Below, piece by piece: positions 45,481-53,800 of a DNA stretch of 64,000 nt. The translations under genes and the position numbers were made by a program. Origin of the DNA: Deltaproteobacteria bacterium (GTDB lineage Bacteria > Myxococcota_A > Polyangia > GCA-2747355 > JADLHG01); NCBI GenBank assembly GCA_020848905.1, contig JADLHG010000056.1, positions 124,001-188,000 on the forward strand. Reading direction: 5' to 3'. The notes under the pieces were generated by a model that ran no database searches, was not told the DNA's origin, and saw only the letters and a list, made by a program, of their open reading frames with translations. Positions within the stretch are counted from its first letter, which is position 1. Every line of letters starts with the position of its first letter.

Positions 45481-46235
45481 TCGGCCCCCCCGTCGATCCA
45501 GTCGGCCACCTGACGGAGCTCGAGCGGCGAGAGGCGCGTCGCGTCCGAGGGGGGCATCGGCAAGCCGACGAACCCGTGCTCGGCGAGCAGCTTGCGCATC
45601 AGGTAGCTCCGAGCGTGGTCGCCGGGGGCCACGCGGAGCAGGGCGGGGAGCTCGGTGCTGCGGACGCCGCGCAGGCTCGCTCGTGCGGCGCTTGGGCTCG
45701 ACAGGTCGAGGCGGGCGCGGGCCGAGGCGCCTTCGTGACATCCGGCGGCGCAGCGGGCATTCCAGAGCGGCTGCAGCTCGATCGCGCTCGGCGCGCGCGG
45801 GGGCGGGCTCTCGGGCGGGTCGTCGTTTGTGCGGCTCCCCGTGGTGAGCTCGAGGAGCTGCGAGCGCTCGAAGCTGGAGCCGTCGAGCCCGCGGACCTGA
45901 TGCGACACGAGGAGACGGTATTCGAGCTCGGGGCGCAGCGGTTCGCGCGGGGTGAAGCGCAGACTCCGGTCGAGGAGGTCCACGCGCACCTCGCCGGTGA
46001 CCTCCGTGGTGCCGGTCTGCAGCCGCACGTCGGATGCGCCGATCGATTCCGGCGCGGGGGCCACGTTGAGATAGACCGTGAGCGCCGAGCGGAGGCCAAC
46101 CTGGCGCGCCCCGCTCGGCGGCACGCTGCGCACGATGTGGAGCCCTTGGCGGCGTACGGGTAGGGGACCTGGCTGGTCGAGATAGGTGCAGCCCGCGACC
46201 GCCACGCAGGTGAGAAGGAGGCTCTGGCGGATCAA
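45477..46235 (-). CDS. Lipoprotein with Ig-like domain and cytochrome-like C-terminus
   Basis: A 252-residue exported lipoprotein (lipobox VAVAGC, Cys16). Residues 30-135 look like an SbsA/Big5-type Ig domain (VRSVPPSGARQVGLRSALTVYLN, LRFTPREPLRPELEYRLLV). A Pro-rich linker leads to a C-terminal module like those of planctomycete-type cytochromes: WNARCAAGCHEG, then ARLDLSSPSAARASL, PGDHARSYLMRKL, GLPMPP and LSPLELRQVADWI. The haem-like motif has three residues between its cysteines (Cys162, Cys166, then His167), CX3CH rather than CXXCH. Covalent haem is therefore uncertain; a disulfide-bonded relative is possible. It overlaps both neighbouring genes by four bases. Confidence 0.8.
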   Translation of the reverse strand: MIRQSLLLTCVAVAGCTYLDQPGPLPVRRQGLHIVRSVPPSGARQVGLRSALTVYLNVAPAPESIGASDVRLQTGTTEVTGEVRVDLLDRSLRFTPREPLRPELEYRLLVSHQVRGLDGSSFERSQLLELTTGSRTNDDPPESPPPRAPSAIELQPLWNARCAAGCHEGASARARLDLSSPSAARASLRGVRSTELPALLRVAPGDHARSYLMRKLLAEHGFVGLPMPPSDATRLSPLELRQVADWIDGGAE

Positions 46236-46486
46236 GACTCGGCGTAGAGCCGGACCTGCTCCTGCATGACCTCGGGCGTGATGGCCGCCCGGATGTGCTC
46301 TTGCAGGCAGTCCGCGAGGCAGATCATCATCTCGGAGACGCCGCGGTCCTCCACCACCTTGGTGAGCAGAGCCCGCGATTCCCGGCTGTCGTCTTCGCGC
46401 AGGAAGTCACGCACCATCTCCAGCGTCAGGTCGCCCTGGAAGTCCAGGATCAGGTTCTCGATCAGGTACGCGATGAGCTGCTTCAA
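46232..46486 (-). CDS. 84-residue helical protein of unknown function
   Basis: Small soluble protein starting MKQLIAYLIENLILDFQGDLTLEMVRDFLREDD and ending VMQEQVRLYAES, mostly helical, with two cysteines (CLADCLQEH). GGAGGAAG precedes the ATG at a rather long distance. No family recognised. It is first in the overlapping three-gene operon and has a promoter upstream, so it may be regulatory or a partner of the lipoprotein; that is inference. Confidence 0.7.
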   Translation of the reverse strand: MKQLIAYLIENLILDFQGDLTLEMVRDFLREDDSRESRALLTKVVEDRGVSEMMICLADCLQEHIRAAITPEVMQEQVRLYAES

Positions 46487-46564
46487 CGCTCTTCCTCCCG
46501 CTGGTGTGCGACGGAGGCCGTCCCAGCCAAAGGGAAGGAAAGACCCACGTCGCCAAACGGTCTG

Positions 46565-46593
46565 CTAATATACCAAACCAACTCGGGCTGCAA
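46565..46593 (-). promoter_or_regulatory. Predicted promoter of the three-gene minus operon
   Basis: On the minus strand TTGCAG (46593-46588), 17-bp spacer, TATTAG (46570-46565). The same AT-rich core reads TAATAT on the plus strand and may serve as the -10 for the glycosyltransferase gene at 46605, so it could be a shared divergent core. Confidence 0.45.
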
Positions 46594-46604
46594 GCGAACT
46601 CATC

Positions 46605-47897
46605 GTGGAGCGCATCCTGGTGGTCAGTTACGGCGTCGTGCCCGCTCCGGACCGGCACGGCGTGAGCTTGGACAATCTGCTCCAGGCGCTCGGGGTGCGT
46701 TACGACGTGGACGCGATGACGGTGCGTGCCGGGGACCTGCCCTACGTTCAGACCTATCGGCGCGCCCGGATGCTCCGCGTACCCGTCGGCAGCGACGGTC
46801 CACGTCAGCAAGTGGAGGTCTTTCGCCGGGCCCTGCGGCGGCAGCTCGAGGGGGCCGACTACGACGTGATCCACCTGCGCGACGCCTGTGGCGGACCACC
46901 CGCGTGCCAGGCCAGCCAGTCGCACGAGACGAAGCTCGTCTTCGAGCTGGCGCGGGGGAGCGACGAGCTGCCGGTGGGGGGCGACGCCTCCCTCCCCTCG
47001 GAGCTCGCGGCGGACGAACGCGAGTGCCTTCGCCGGGCCGACCTGGTGCTGGTCTCGTCCCGCTGGGCGGGGGACCACCTCTCGCGACTTCATCCTGCGC
47101 TGCGCCTCGGCCTCTTTCCGCCGGCCGTGAACATCGATCTCTTCGACTGGGAGCCCGTGCCCCTGCCGCGCGAGCCGCTCCTGCTGTACGTGGGGCGCGT
47201 GGCGCCGGGGCGTGGCCTGCGGCTACTCGTGCAGGCCGTGGCCGAGGTCGCGCGTGAGCGCCCCTGCCGGCTGCGGGTCGTGGGAGCCGACGTGGAGGGC
47301 TTCGGGACCCAGCTCGCCGCGCGGGCGGCGGAGCTCGGCATCGCGGAGCGCCTGGAGCTTCTCGGCGCGGTGGAACACGAGGAGCTGCCGCGACACCTCG
47401 CGGAGGCGACGCTCTGCGTGGTGCCGCAGCTGGCCGATCCGCTGCGCAAGCCCTTCGCGGCGTGTCCCCTCACCCTCCTCGAGTTCGCCGCGTGTCGGCG
47501 TCCCGTGGTCGCGCCGGAAAGGCCGCAGGTCACGGAGCTCTTCGTGCCCGAGGCGGAGGTGGCCACCTTCGCGCCCGACGACGTGCACGCGCTCGCGCAG
47601 CAGGTCCTCGCGCTCCTTGGCGACGGGGAGCTGCGGCGCCGGATCGCCGAGCGGGCGTACGACACGGTCCGTCGCGGACACGCGGCGTCAGCAGCCCGGC
47701 GCAAGCTGCTCGCGGCCTACCAGACGATCCTGCCGCCGAGGCTCGCGGCGGGGGACGAGCCGACCGGGGACGCGGGCCCTTCTCTCGCCACCGACGACAC
47801 GACGACCGCGCAGCGGCTGCTCGAGGCGGTGCCGCCGGCGCCGCGCGACGGGGACGGGGGGTCGGCCGAGGCCTGGCTCCCCCCCGACCGGCGCTGA
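46605..47897 (+). CDS. GT4-type glycosyltransferase
   Basis: A 430-residue GT-B fold glycosyltransferase. N-terminal part ILVVSYGVVPAPDRHGVSLDNLLQALG; C-terminal donor-binding part LLLYVGRVAPGRGLRLLVQAVAEVARE, RLRVVGADVEGFG, LGAVEHEELPRHLAEATLCVVPQ, and PLTLLEFAACRRPVVAPERPQVTEL (the E of the EX7E-type motif). It probably adds a sugar to a surface polysaccharide or lipid; donor and acceptor cannot be read. The last about 60 residues are disordered and charged. It starts at a GTG with no strong ribosome binding site (GAACTCATC upstream). No other polysaccharide gene is nearby. Confidence 0.88.
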   Translation: MERILVVSYGVVPAPDRHGVSLDNLLQALGVRYDVDAMTVRAGDLPYVQTYRRARMLRVPVGSDGPRQQVEVFRRALRRQLEGADYDVIHLRDACGGPPACQASQSHETKLVFELARGSDELPVGGDASLPSELAADERECLRRADLVLVSSRWAGDHLSRLHPALRLGLFPPAVNIDLFDWEPVPLPREPLLLYVGRVAPGRGLRLLVQAVAEVARERPCRLRVVGADVEGFGTQLAARAAELGIAERLELLGAVEHEELPRHLAEATLCVVPQLADPLRKPFAACPLTLLEFAACRRPVVAPERPQVTELFVPEAEVATFAPDDVHALAQQVLALLGDGELRRRIAERAYDTVRRGHAASAARRKLLAAYQTILPPRLAAGDEPTGDAGPSLATDDTTTAQRLLEAVPPAPRDGDGGSAEAWLPPDRR

Positions 47898-47957
47898 GCT
47901 TCTCGGGGTTCGCGAGCGAGCGACGCAGGTCTGAACCATTCGGAATGCTTTCAGTTG

Positions 47958-47986
47958 TTGACTGCCCCGGGGGGCTTTGCTAGGTT
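47958..47986 (+). promoter_or_regulatory. Predicted strong promoter for the envelope cluster
   Basis: TTGACT (47958-47963), 17-bp spacer, TAGGTT (47981-47986). The -10 ends eight bases before the ATG at 47995, so transcription would start within a base or two of the start codon. Confidence 0.6.
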
Positions 47987-47994
47987 GCCGAGCC

Positions 47995-48342
47995 ATGCGC
48001 GCCCCTCTACTCGTGCCCCTGGTCTTGGCAGGCGCGCTGCTCCTCGGTGGCTGCGGCCCCGTGCACTACCTCGTGCAGGTGACCGCCCGTGCGCAGCGTG
48101 CGCTCGCCGAGGCGAAGACCGCGGGGGCCGAGCGACTGGCGCCGTACCATTACTGGTCGGCGGTCACCTACCTGGAGATGGCCCGCGAGAAGGCGGGCTA
48201 CGCCGACTATCAGCTCGCCATCCGCTATGGGGAGATCTCCGAGGAGATGAGCGACCAGGGGAGGCGCCTGGCCGTGGACCGCGCGCAGTCGAGGACGGCG
48301 CCGGGGAAGGCGCGGCCGGCCGGTCACGGAACGGAGCGCTGA
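47995..48342 (+). CDS. Small lipoprotein, DUF4398-like
   Basis: A 115-residue lipoprotein with lipobox LLLGGC. The mature part is a helical hairpin: RAQRALAEAKTAGAERLAPYHYWSAVTYLEMAREKAGYADYQLAIRYGEIS, which matches the DUF4398-type pattern found in outer-membrane lipoproteins beside OmpA-like genes. It may help anchor or organise the next gene's OmpA-like product. It lies 3 bp upstream of that gene, so it is cotranscribed. There is almost no leader (see promoter), and no Shine-Dalgarno sequence. Confidence 0.8.
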   Translation: MRAPLLVPLVLAGALLLGGCGPVHYLVQVTARAQRALAEAKTAGAERLAPYHYWSAVTYLEMAREKAGYADYQLAIRYGEISEEMSDQGRRLAVDRAQSRTAPGKARPAGHGTER

Positions 48343-48345
48343 GCC

Positions 48346-49383
48346 ATGCGGCTGCTGCGTCTGGTCGCCGTCCTCGCGCTCGTCGCTGCGTGCGCCGGAC
48401 AGACCACGCGTGGCAAGACCGACGGGGTCGCGGCGATCGTCAAGGGCGCCCGAAAGAATGGGGCCGAGACCTGCGCCCCCAAGGAGCTCGCGCTCGCGGA
48501 GGCGCACCTTCGGCGGGCGCGGGACGAGCTGGACCTCGGACACCTGGTGCCCGGACGCGAGCACGCGGACCTTGCCGAGGCGCAGGCCCACCTGGCGTTT
48601 CGTAAGTCGCCTCCGGACAAGTGCGCCACCGGCATCGACTCCGACGGCGACGGCTGCCCGGACGCGGCCGACGCGTGCCCGCACCAGGCGGAAGATCGCG
48701 ACGGCTTTCAGGACGACGACTGCTGTCCCGACCCGGACAACGACCGGGATGGCATCCCCGACGTGACGGACCGCTGCCCGAACCAGCCCGAGGACAAGGA
48801 CGGCCATCAGGACCAGGACGGCTGCCCCGAGCCGGACAACGACCGGGACGGCGTGGCGGACATCTCGGACAGGTGCCCGAACGACCCCGAGGACTGGGAC
48901 GGTTTTCAGGACGAGGATGGCTGTCCCGACCCGGACAACGACGGGGACAAGCTCGCCGACCTGAAGGATCAGTGCCCGAACGAGGCGGGAGACCCCGCGG
49001 GCGACGGGTGTCCGTACAAGCTGGTGGTCGTGACCGGCACGAAGATCGAGCTGAAGCAGACGGTGCACTTCGCGACGGCGCGGACGCGCATTCTGCCGCG
49101 CTCCTTCCCCCTGCTGACGGAGGTGGCGCAGGTGCTCTCCGACCGCCCGACCCTTCACGTGCGCATCGAGGGGCACACCGATAGTCGCGGGAACGACGCG
49201 TACAACCTGAAGCTCTCGGGCGGGCGAGCCAACTCGGTTCGAGCCTTCCTGATCGGCAAGGGGGTAGACCCGGCGCGGCTCGAGGCCCGTGGCTTCGGCG
49301 AGACGAAACCCATCGACGACAACCGGACGCGCTCGGGGCGGGCCATGAACCGACGGGTGGACTTCTTCATCACCAAGCAGTAG
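48346..49383 (+). CDS. OmpA-family lipoprotein with thrombospondin type 3 repeats
   Basis: A 345-residue outer-membrane lipoprotein (lipobox ALVAAC). Residues 25-80 form a helical hairpin like that of the preceding gene product. About 88-220 hold four Ca-binding TSP3-type repeats with DNDRDGIPDVTDRCPNQPEDKDG-like units, rich in Asp and paired Cys. The C-terminal OmpA domain (about 235-345) has TVHFATARTRILPRSFPLL, EGHTDSRGNDAYNLKLSGGRA and NRRVDFF, with the Asp and Arg that grip peptidoglycan. It tethers the outer membrane to the wall, with calcium-stiffened repeats as spacer. The first and second genes of this cluster may be paralogous in their hairpin parts. Confidence 0.93.
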   Translation: MRLLRLVAVLALVAACAGQTTRGKTDGVAAIVKGARKNGAETCAPKELALAEAHLRRARDELDLGHLVPGREHADLAEAQAHLAFRKSPPDKCATGIDSDGDGCPDAADACPHQAEDRDGFQDDDCCPDPDNDRDGIPDVTDRCPNQPEDKDGHQDQDGCPEPDNDRDGVADISDRCPNDPEDWDGFQDEDGCPDPDNDGDKLADLKDQCPNEAGDPAGDGCPYKLVVVTGTKIELKQTVHFATARTRILPRSFPLLTEVAQVLSDRPTLHVRIEGHTDSRGNDAYNLKLSGGRANSVRAFLIGKGVDPARLEARGFGETKPIDDNRTRSGRAMNRRVDFFITKQ

Positions 49384-49433
49384 TTAGGCGTGCGGCGCAG
49401 TCGTCCGCTTCGCTGGAGATACCAGGAATCGCC

Positions 49434-50768
49434 ATGTCCGTGCTGAGATGGTCTGGATTGCCGAGATGGGTGGGCGTCGCCGCCCTCCTGCTGGGCCTCG
49501 CCGCGCCGGTCCCTGCGAGGGCCGAGGTGGGACCCAAGGTGGAGCAGCTCAACGCCAAGGCGATGGAGAGCTACGACGGCCTCGAGTTCGACGAGGCGAA
49601 GACGCAGCTCCTCGCGGCCCTCAAGGCGGCGCAAGAGGGAGGACTGACGGCGGGCAAGGCGCTCGTCAGCACCTACCTGAATCTGGGGATCGTCTACGGC
49701 GCCGGGCTGAACGATCGGCTGACCGCGATTCGGTACTTCACCGAGGCGATCAAGCTGGACCGCGAGGTGAAGCTGGACCCGAAGCGCGCGACGCCTGCTC
49801 TCGACGAGATGTTCAACAGCGCCAAGGACGCGGCGGGGCCGGCGCCGGCTCCGGCCACCGCGGACTTCAAGCACGTTCCGGTGAGCCAGGCCAGGGAAGG
49901 CCAGTCGCTCTCCATCACGGCCTCGGTCGGCGGGAGCCTCAAGGCACGGCGCGTGGTGCTCTTCGTGCGCCGGAGCGGCCGCGCGGAATTCAGCTCGCAG
50001 GTCATGGAGGCGATTGGCGGAGAGACCTACCGCGGCCTCATCCCCCCCGCCCTGGTCCAGGGGCGGTCGCTGCACTACTACCTCGAGGCGCAGGACGGCT
50101 CGGGGGAGCGCCTGGCGGGGAGCGGCACTGCGGCGAGCCCGAACACCGTCGCGGTGGGCGCGGGGGACCGCGACCTCCCTCGTCCGCCCAGGAAGCGCGA
50201 GAAGCTGGTCAGCATCGCGGTCGGGATCGGTACGGGCCTCGGCGTCGTGTTCGGCGGGTCGTCGGAACACCTGCATCCGCGACGGGGCGGGAAGTTCGAA
50301 GCGGCCGAGGTCACGCCGGGTGGCGCCATGTCCCCTCTGCACCTGATGGGGGAACTCGGCATCCACCTCACGCGTCACTGGCACCTCGCGGGCCTCGTGC
50401 GGGTGCAGCTCGTGAACGGGCTGAGCGGTGACACGGTGACCGAGCCGAACACGGTGAGCGTGCTCGGCATGGCGCGCGCCAAGCGCTTCTTCGGCGACGG
50501 TTCGACGCGGTTCTACCTCTCGTTCGGGGCCGGAGGGGGGCAGATCCGGCACCGCATCTCGCTCGGCGACTACGACCGCGACCCCACCACCCCCGACGAC
50601 ATCGTGGACGCGCGCGTGGCGGGCGTAGGTCTCTTCGGCTTCGGCGGCGGGCTCAACGTGATGTTCACTCCCACCGTCGGAATGATGGTGGATCTGAATG
50701 GCATGCTCATGATTCCGGACTTCGCGGCGCACGTGGACCTGAGCGCGGGCCTGGTCCTGAGCTTCTGA
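49434..50768 (+). CDS. Outer-membrane beta-barrel protein with N-terminal TPR-like part
   Basis: 444 residues with signal peptide (VPARA before EVGPK). Residues 25-120 are TPR-like helical hairpins (AMESYDGLEFDEAKTQLLAALKAAQ, YLNLGIVYGAG, IRYFTEAIKLD). A beta-sandwich-like middle follows (SLSITASVGGSLKARRVVLFVRR, SLHYYLEAQDGSGE). From about 220 there are alternating strands with Gly/aromatic residues ending DLSAGLVLSF, where the terminal Phe is typical of outer-membrane barrels. This three-part architecture is common in myxobacteria; the function is unknown. It is 50 bp after the OmpA gene and 47 bp before the 1844-residue TPR gene. Confidence 0.8.
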   Translation: MSVLRWSGLPRWVGVAALLLGLAAPVPARAEVGPKVEQLNAKAMESYDGLEFDEAKTQLLAALKAAQEGGLTAGKALVSTYLNLGIVYGAGLNDRLTAIRYFTEAIKLDREVKLDPKRATPALDEMFNSAKDAAGPAPAPATADFKHVPVSQAREGQSLSITASVGGSLKARRVVLFVRRSGRAEFSSQVMEAIGGETYRGLIPPALVQGRSLHYYLEAQDGSGERLAGSGTAASPNTVAVGAGDRDLPRPPRKREKLVSIAVGIGTGLGVVFGGSSEHLHPRRGGKFEAAEVTPGGAMSPLHLMGELGIHLTRHWHLAGLVRVQLVNGLSGDTVTEPNTVSVLGMARAKRFFGDGSTRFYLSFGAGGGQIRHRISLGDYDRDPTTPDDIVDARVAGVGLFGFGGGLNVMFTPTVGMMVDLNGMLMIPDFAAHVDLSAGLVLSF

Positions 50769-50815
50769 CCCGGGCACGTTGACAGGACCGGGTCGGCAAC
50801 CGACAGTGGAGTGTC

Positions 50816-53800
50816 GTGAGCGACGAGAAGAAGAGCGGAGGGGCGGGACATCGCGGTGGCACCGAGCCGCGGCCAGCCGTCGGCGCAGCGGACCGTAGGT
50901 CACCTCGTCCCGCCGTCGAGCCCCCCCGCCCCGCGGCCGAGCCGCATCGTCGGGCCGGGCCGCCCCCCGTACCTCGCGCCAAGGACGCCTTCGGGGGGAT
51001 GCCGCCGCTCCCCGACGATGCCTTCACCGGACCGAACGCGCCGTCTACGCCCGCCCCGCGACGCGGCCCGCCGCCCCCGCCGCCTCCGCGCAGCAAGACC
51101 GCGGAGCTCAGGTCGCCCCCCGGCACGCCGCCGCCCTCTAGCGGCGACGAAGAGCCCCTGCCGCGCGCCAGGAGCACTGAGCTGCGCGTCTCGCCGCCGC
51201 AGTCGACGCCCTCTCCGGCGGCGCGCGCGGAAGATCCCACGCTGCAGCGGTCGAAGACCCGCAGCCGTCCGCTGCCGGCAGTGCCGACCCCTGTCGATGA
51301 GCCGCCTCGCGAGGGGGCTCGCGGCGCCCGCGCGGTGCTCCCCGAGGTGCTGGACAGCGAGGAAGACATCCTCCTCGTCACCGCCGAGCTCGGTCCCGGC
51401 ATCCCGAGCGAGCCGTCGCAACCCGGACAGCTCGGGCTGGTCGGCGACGTGGACGTGCTCTTCACCTCGGTCCACGGCTTCATGGAGCAAGAGCTCGACC
51501 ACCTCGACCCGCAGGACAAGCGAGGACGCGCGGTCTTGCTCTACGAGCTCGGGCACCTCGAGGAGACGGTCTTTCGCGACGTGGGTCGCGCCGAGGGGCG
51601 GTACCGGGAAGCCTTCGAGCTCGACCGCGGCTTCGTCCCGGCGCTGCGCGCGCTCCGGCGGCGACACGAGGCGCGTTCGCGCTGGCGGGACGCCCTGCAG
51701 GTTCTCGAGGCGGAGGTGGAGGCGACGCCCCGCGAGGAGCTGCGGGCCGCGCTCCTGACGCAGCAGGCGGAGCTCCTCGCGAGCCGGCTCTCCGACACCG
51801 AAGGTGCGCTCAAGGCGTTGCAGGCGGCGGTGGCTCTCTCCCCGCGGAGCCGTCGCGCGGTGGAGGCGCTGCGAGGCATCTACTCGCGCCTCGAGCGCTG
51901 GGAGGAGCTCCTCGAGGCGCTGCGACAGATCGCCAACATCACCAGCGAGGAGGCCGAGCGGGCCCGCTTGACCGTGGAGATGGCCGAGCTCTCGGAGTTC
52001 CGCCTCGGTCGCGCCAAGGAAGCCGAGGAGCTTTACGCGCACGCCCTCGTGCTCGATCCGGCCAGCCAGAAGGCGGCCATGGCGCTGCGGCGGCTCTACC
52101 TCGCGCATGGACGGTGGAAGGAGCTGAGCGAGCTGCTCGCCAAGGAGGCCGGTCGCGAGCACGAGCCCGAGGAGATGTTCGCGGACCTCTACCGCTCGGC
52201 GCGCATCTCCGAGACGCACCTGCACGACGACGTTCGCGCGGCGTCCCTGCTCGAGACCGCGGCGGCGCTGAAGCCGGCCGACCCGCTGCCGCTGCAATCG
52301 CTCGCCGAGACCTACGAGCGGATGGGGCGCCACGAGGAACAGGCGGCCGCCATCGGTCGCCAGCTCCGATTGGTGCGGGACCCCGCGGACCGGGCGACGC
52401 TCTGCTATCGCCTCGGTCGCACGCTGCAGCACTGGCTCGGTCGCACCGACCAGGCGATGGACGCCTACCGGGAGGCGCTCAAGCACCAGCCCGGTCACGA
52501 GGCGACGATCCGCGCCCTCGTGGCGCTCTACCAGCAGGCCGAGCGGTGGGAGGAGCTCCTCGAGCTCGAGCTGCTTCGCGCCGAGCGCGTGGCCGACAAC
52601 GGGCGCCGCGCCGACGGGTACCTGAAGGCGGCGGCGCTCTGCGAACAGCGACTCAAGGACGTGCCGCGTGCGGTGGAGCTCTACGACCGCGCGTGGCGCC
52701 TCCTGCCGGGGACCCCCGACGCGTTTCGTGCGCTCGACCGGATCTACCGTCAGTCGGAACGCTGGCAGCCGCTGGCCGAGCTCTACGAAGCCAAGGCCGA
52801 GCTGACGCAGGACCCGCCGCTGATGGTCAGTCTCCTGCGCGGCGCGGCGGCGATCTACGAGGAGAAGCTGCGCCTCCGGGATCGGGCCATCGTCACGCTG
52901 GAGCGATTGCGCGAGCGGCGTCCCGGCGACAGGGAGACGCTCGTCTATCTGGCGCGGCTCTACGAGGAGGCCGGCCGGGTGGAGCAGCTGCGCCAGGCGC
53001 TCGAGGAGTGGGCGGCCGTCACCGAGGACGAGCGCGAGCGCACCGAGTTGAGGCGGCGCATCGGCGAGCTCTACGAAGGACCGCTCCGGCGGCCCGAGCA
53101 GGCGGTGGAGGTTTACCGCCAGATCCTCGAGACGGCGCCCGGAGACCGCGCCACGCTCGAACGCCTCAAGGCCAGCTACGAGCGGACGGGGCGCTGGAAC
53201 GACCTGGTGCAGATCCTGCGGGCCGAGATCGCGGTGGTGGGGAGCGAGGAGCTCGCCCCGCTGCAGCTCGAGATCGGCCAGCTCTGCGAGGACAAGCTCG
53301 GCGACCTCGACCAGGCCGGCGCAGCCTACGACGCGGCGCTCGCCGCCGACGCGGGCTACACCCCGGCGATGCTCGCGCAGGAGGAGCTGCTAAGGCGGCA
53401 AGGGGCGTGGGGGCGACTCGTGGCGTTGCTCGTCGCCCAGGCGGAGCGGCTGAAAGAGCCGGCGCGCGCGGCGGCATCGCTCTGTCGCGCAGGCGAGGTG
53501 TGCGAGGAGCAGCTGAAGGAGCAGTCGCAGGCCGAACAGCACTACCATCGCGCGCTCGAGCTCGACCCCGGCAACACGCCGGCGCGGCACGGCCTCGAGC
53601 GCCTCTATCTCGCGGCGCAGGATCGGCGGGCTCTCGAGGCGCACTACATCCGCGAGGCGGAGGGGGCGAGCAACCCCGTCGTGCGCGTACGCGCCTACCT
53701 CCGGCTGGCCGCGCTCTTCGAGGGCCCGGGCGACGACGCGACGGGCGCGATGGCGGCCTACGAGTCGGCGCTGAAGGCGGGAGAGGACCAGCCCGAGGCG

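Noticed and set aside
48640-49010. Tandem DNA repeats suggesting a CRISPR or mobile element
   Set aside because: The repetition is the coding sequence of TSP3 protein repeats in an OmpA-type lipoprotein; units differ and there are no spacers.
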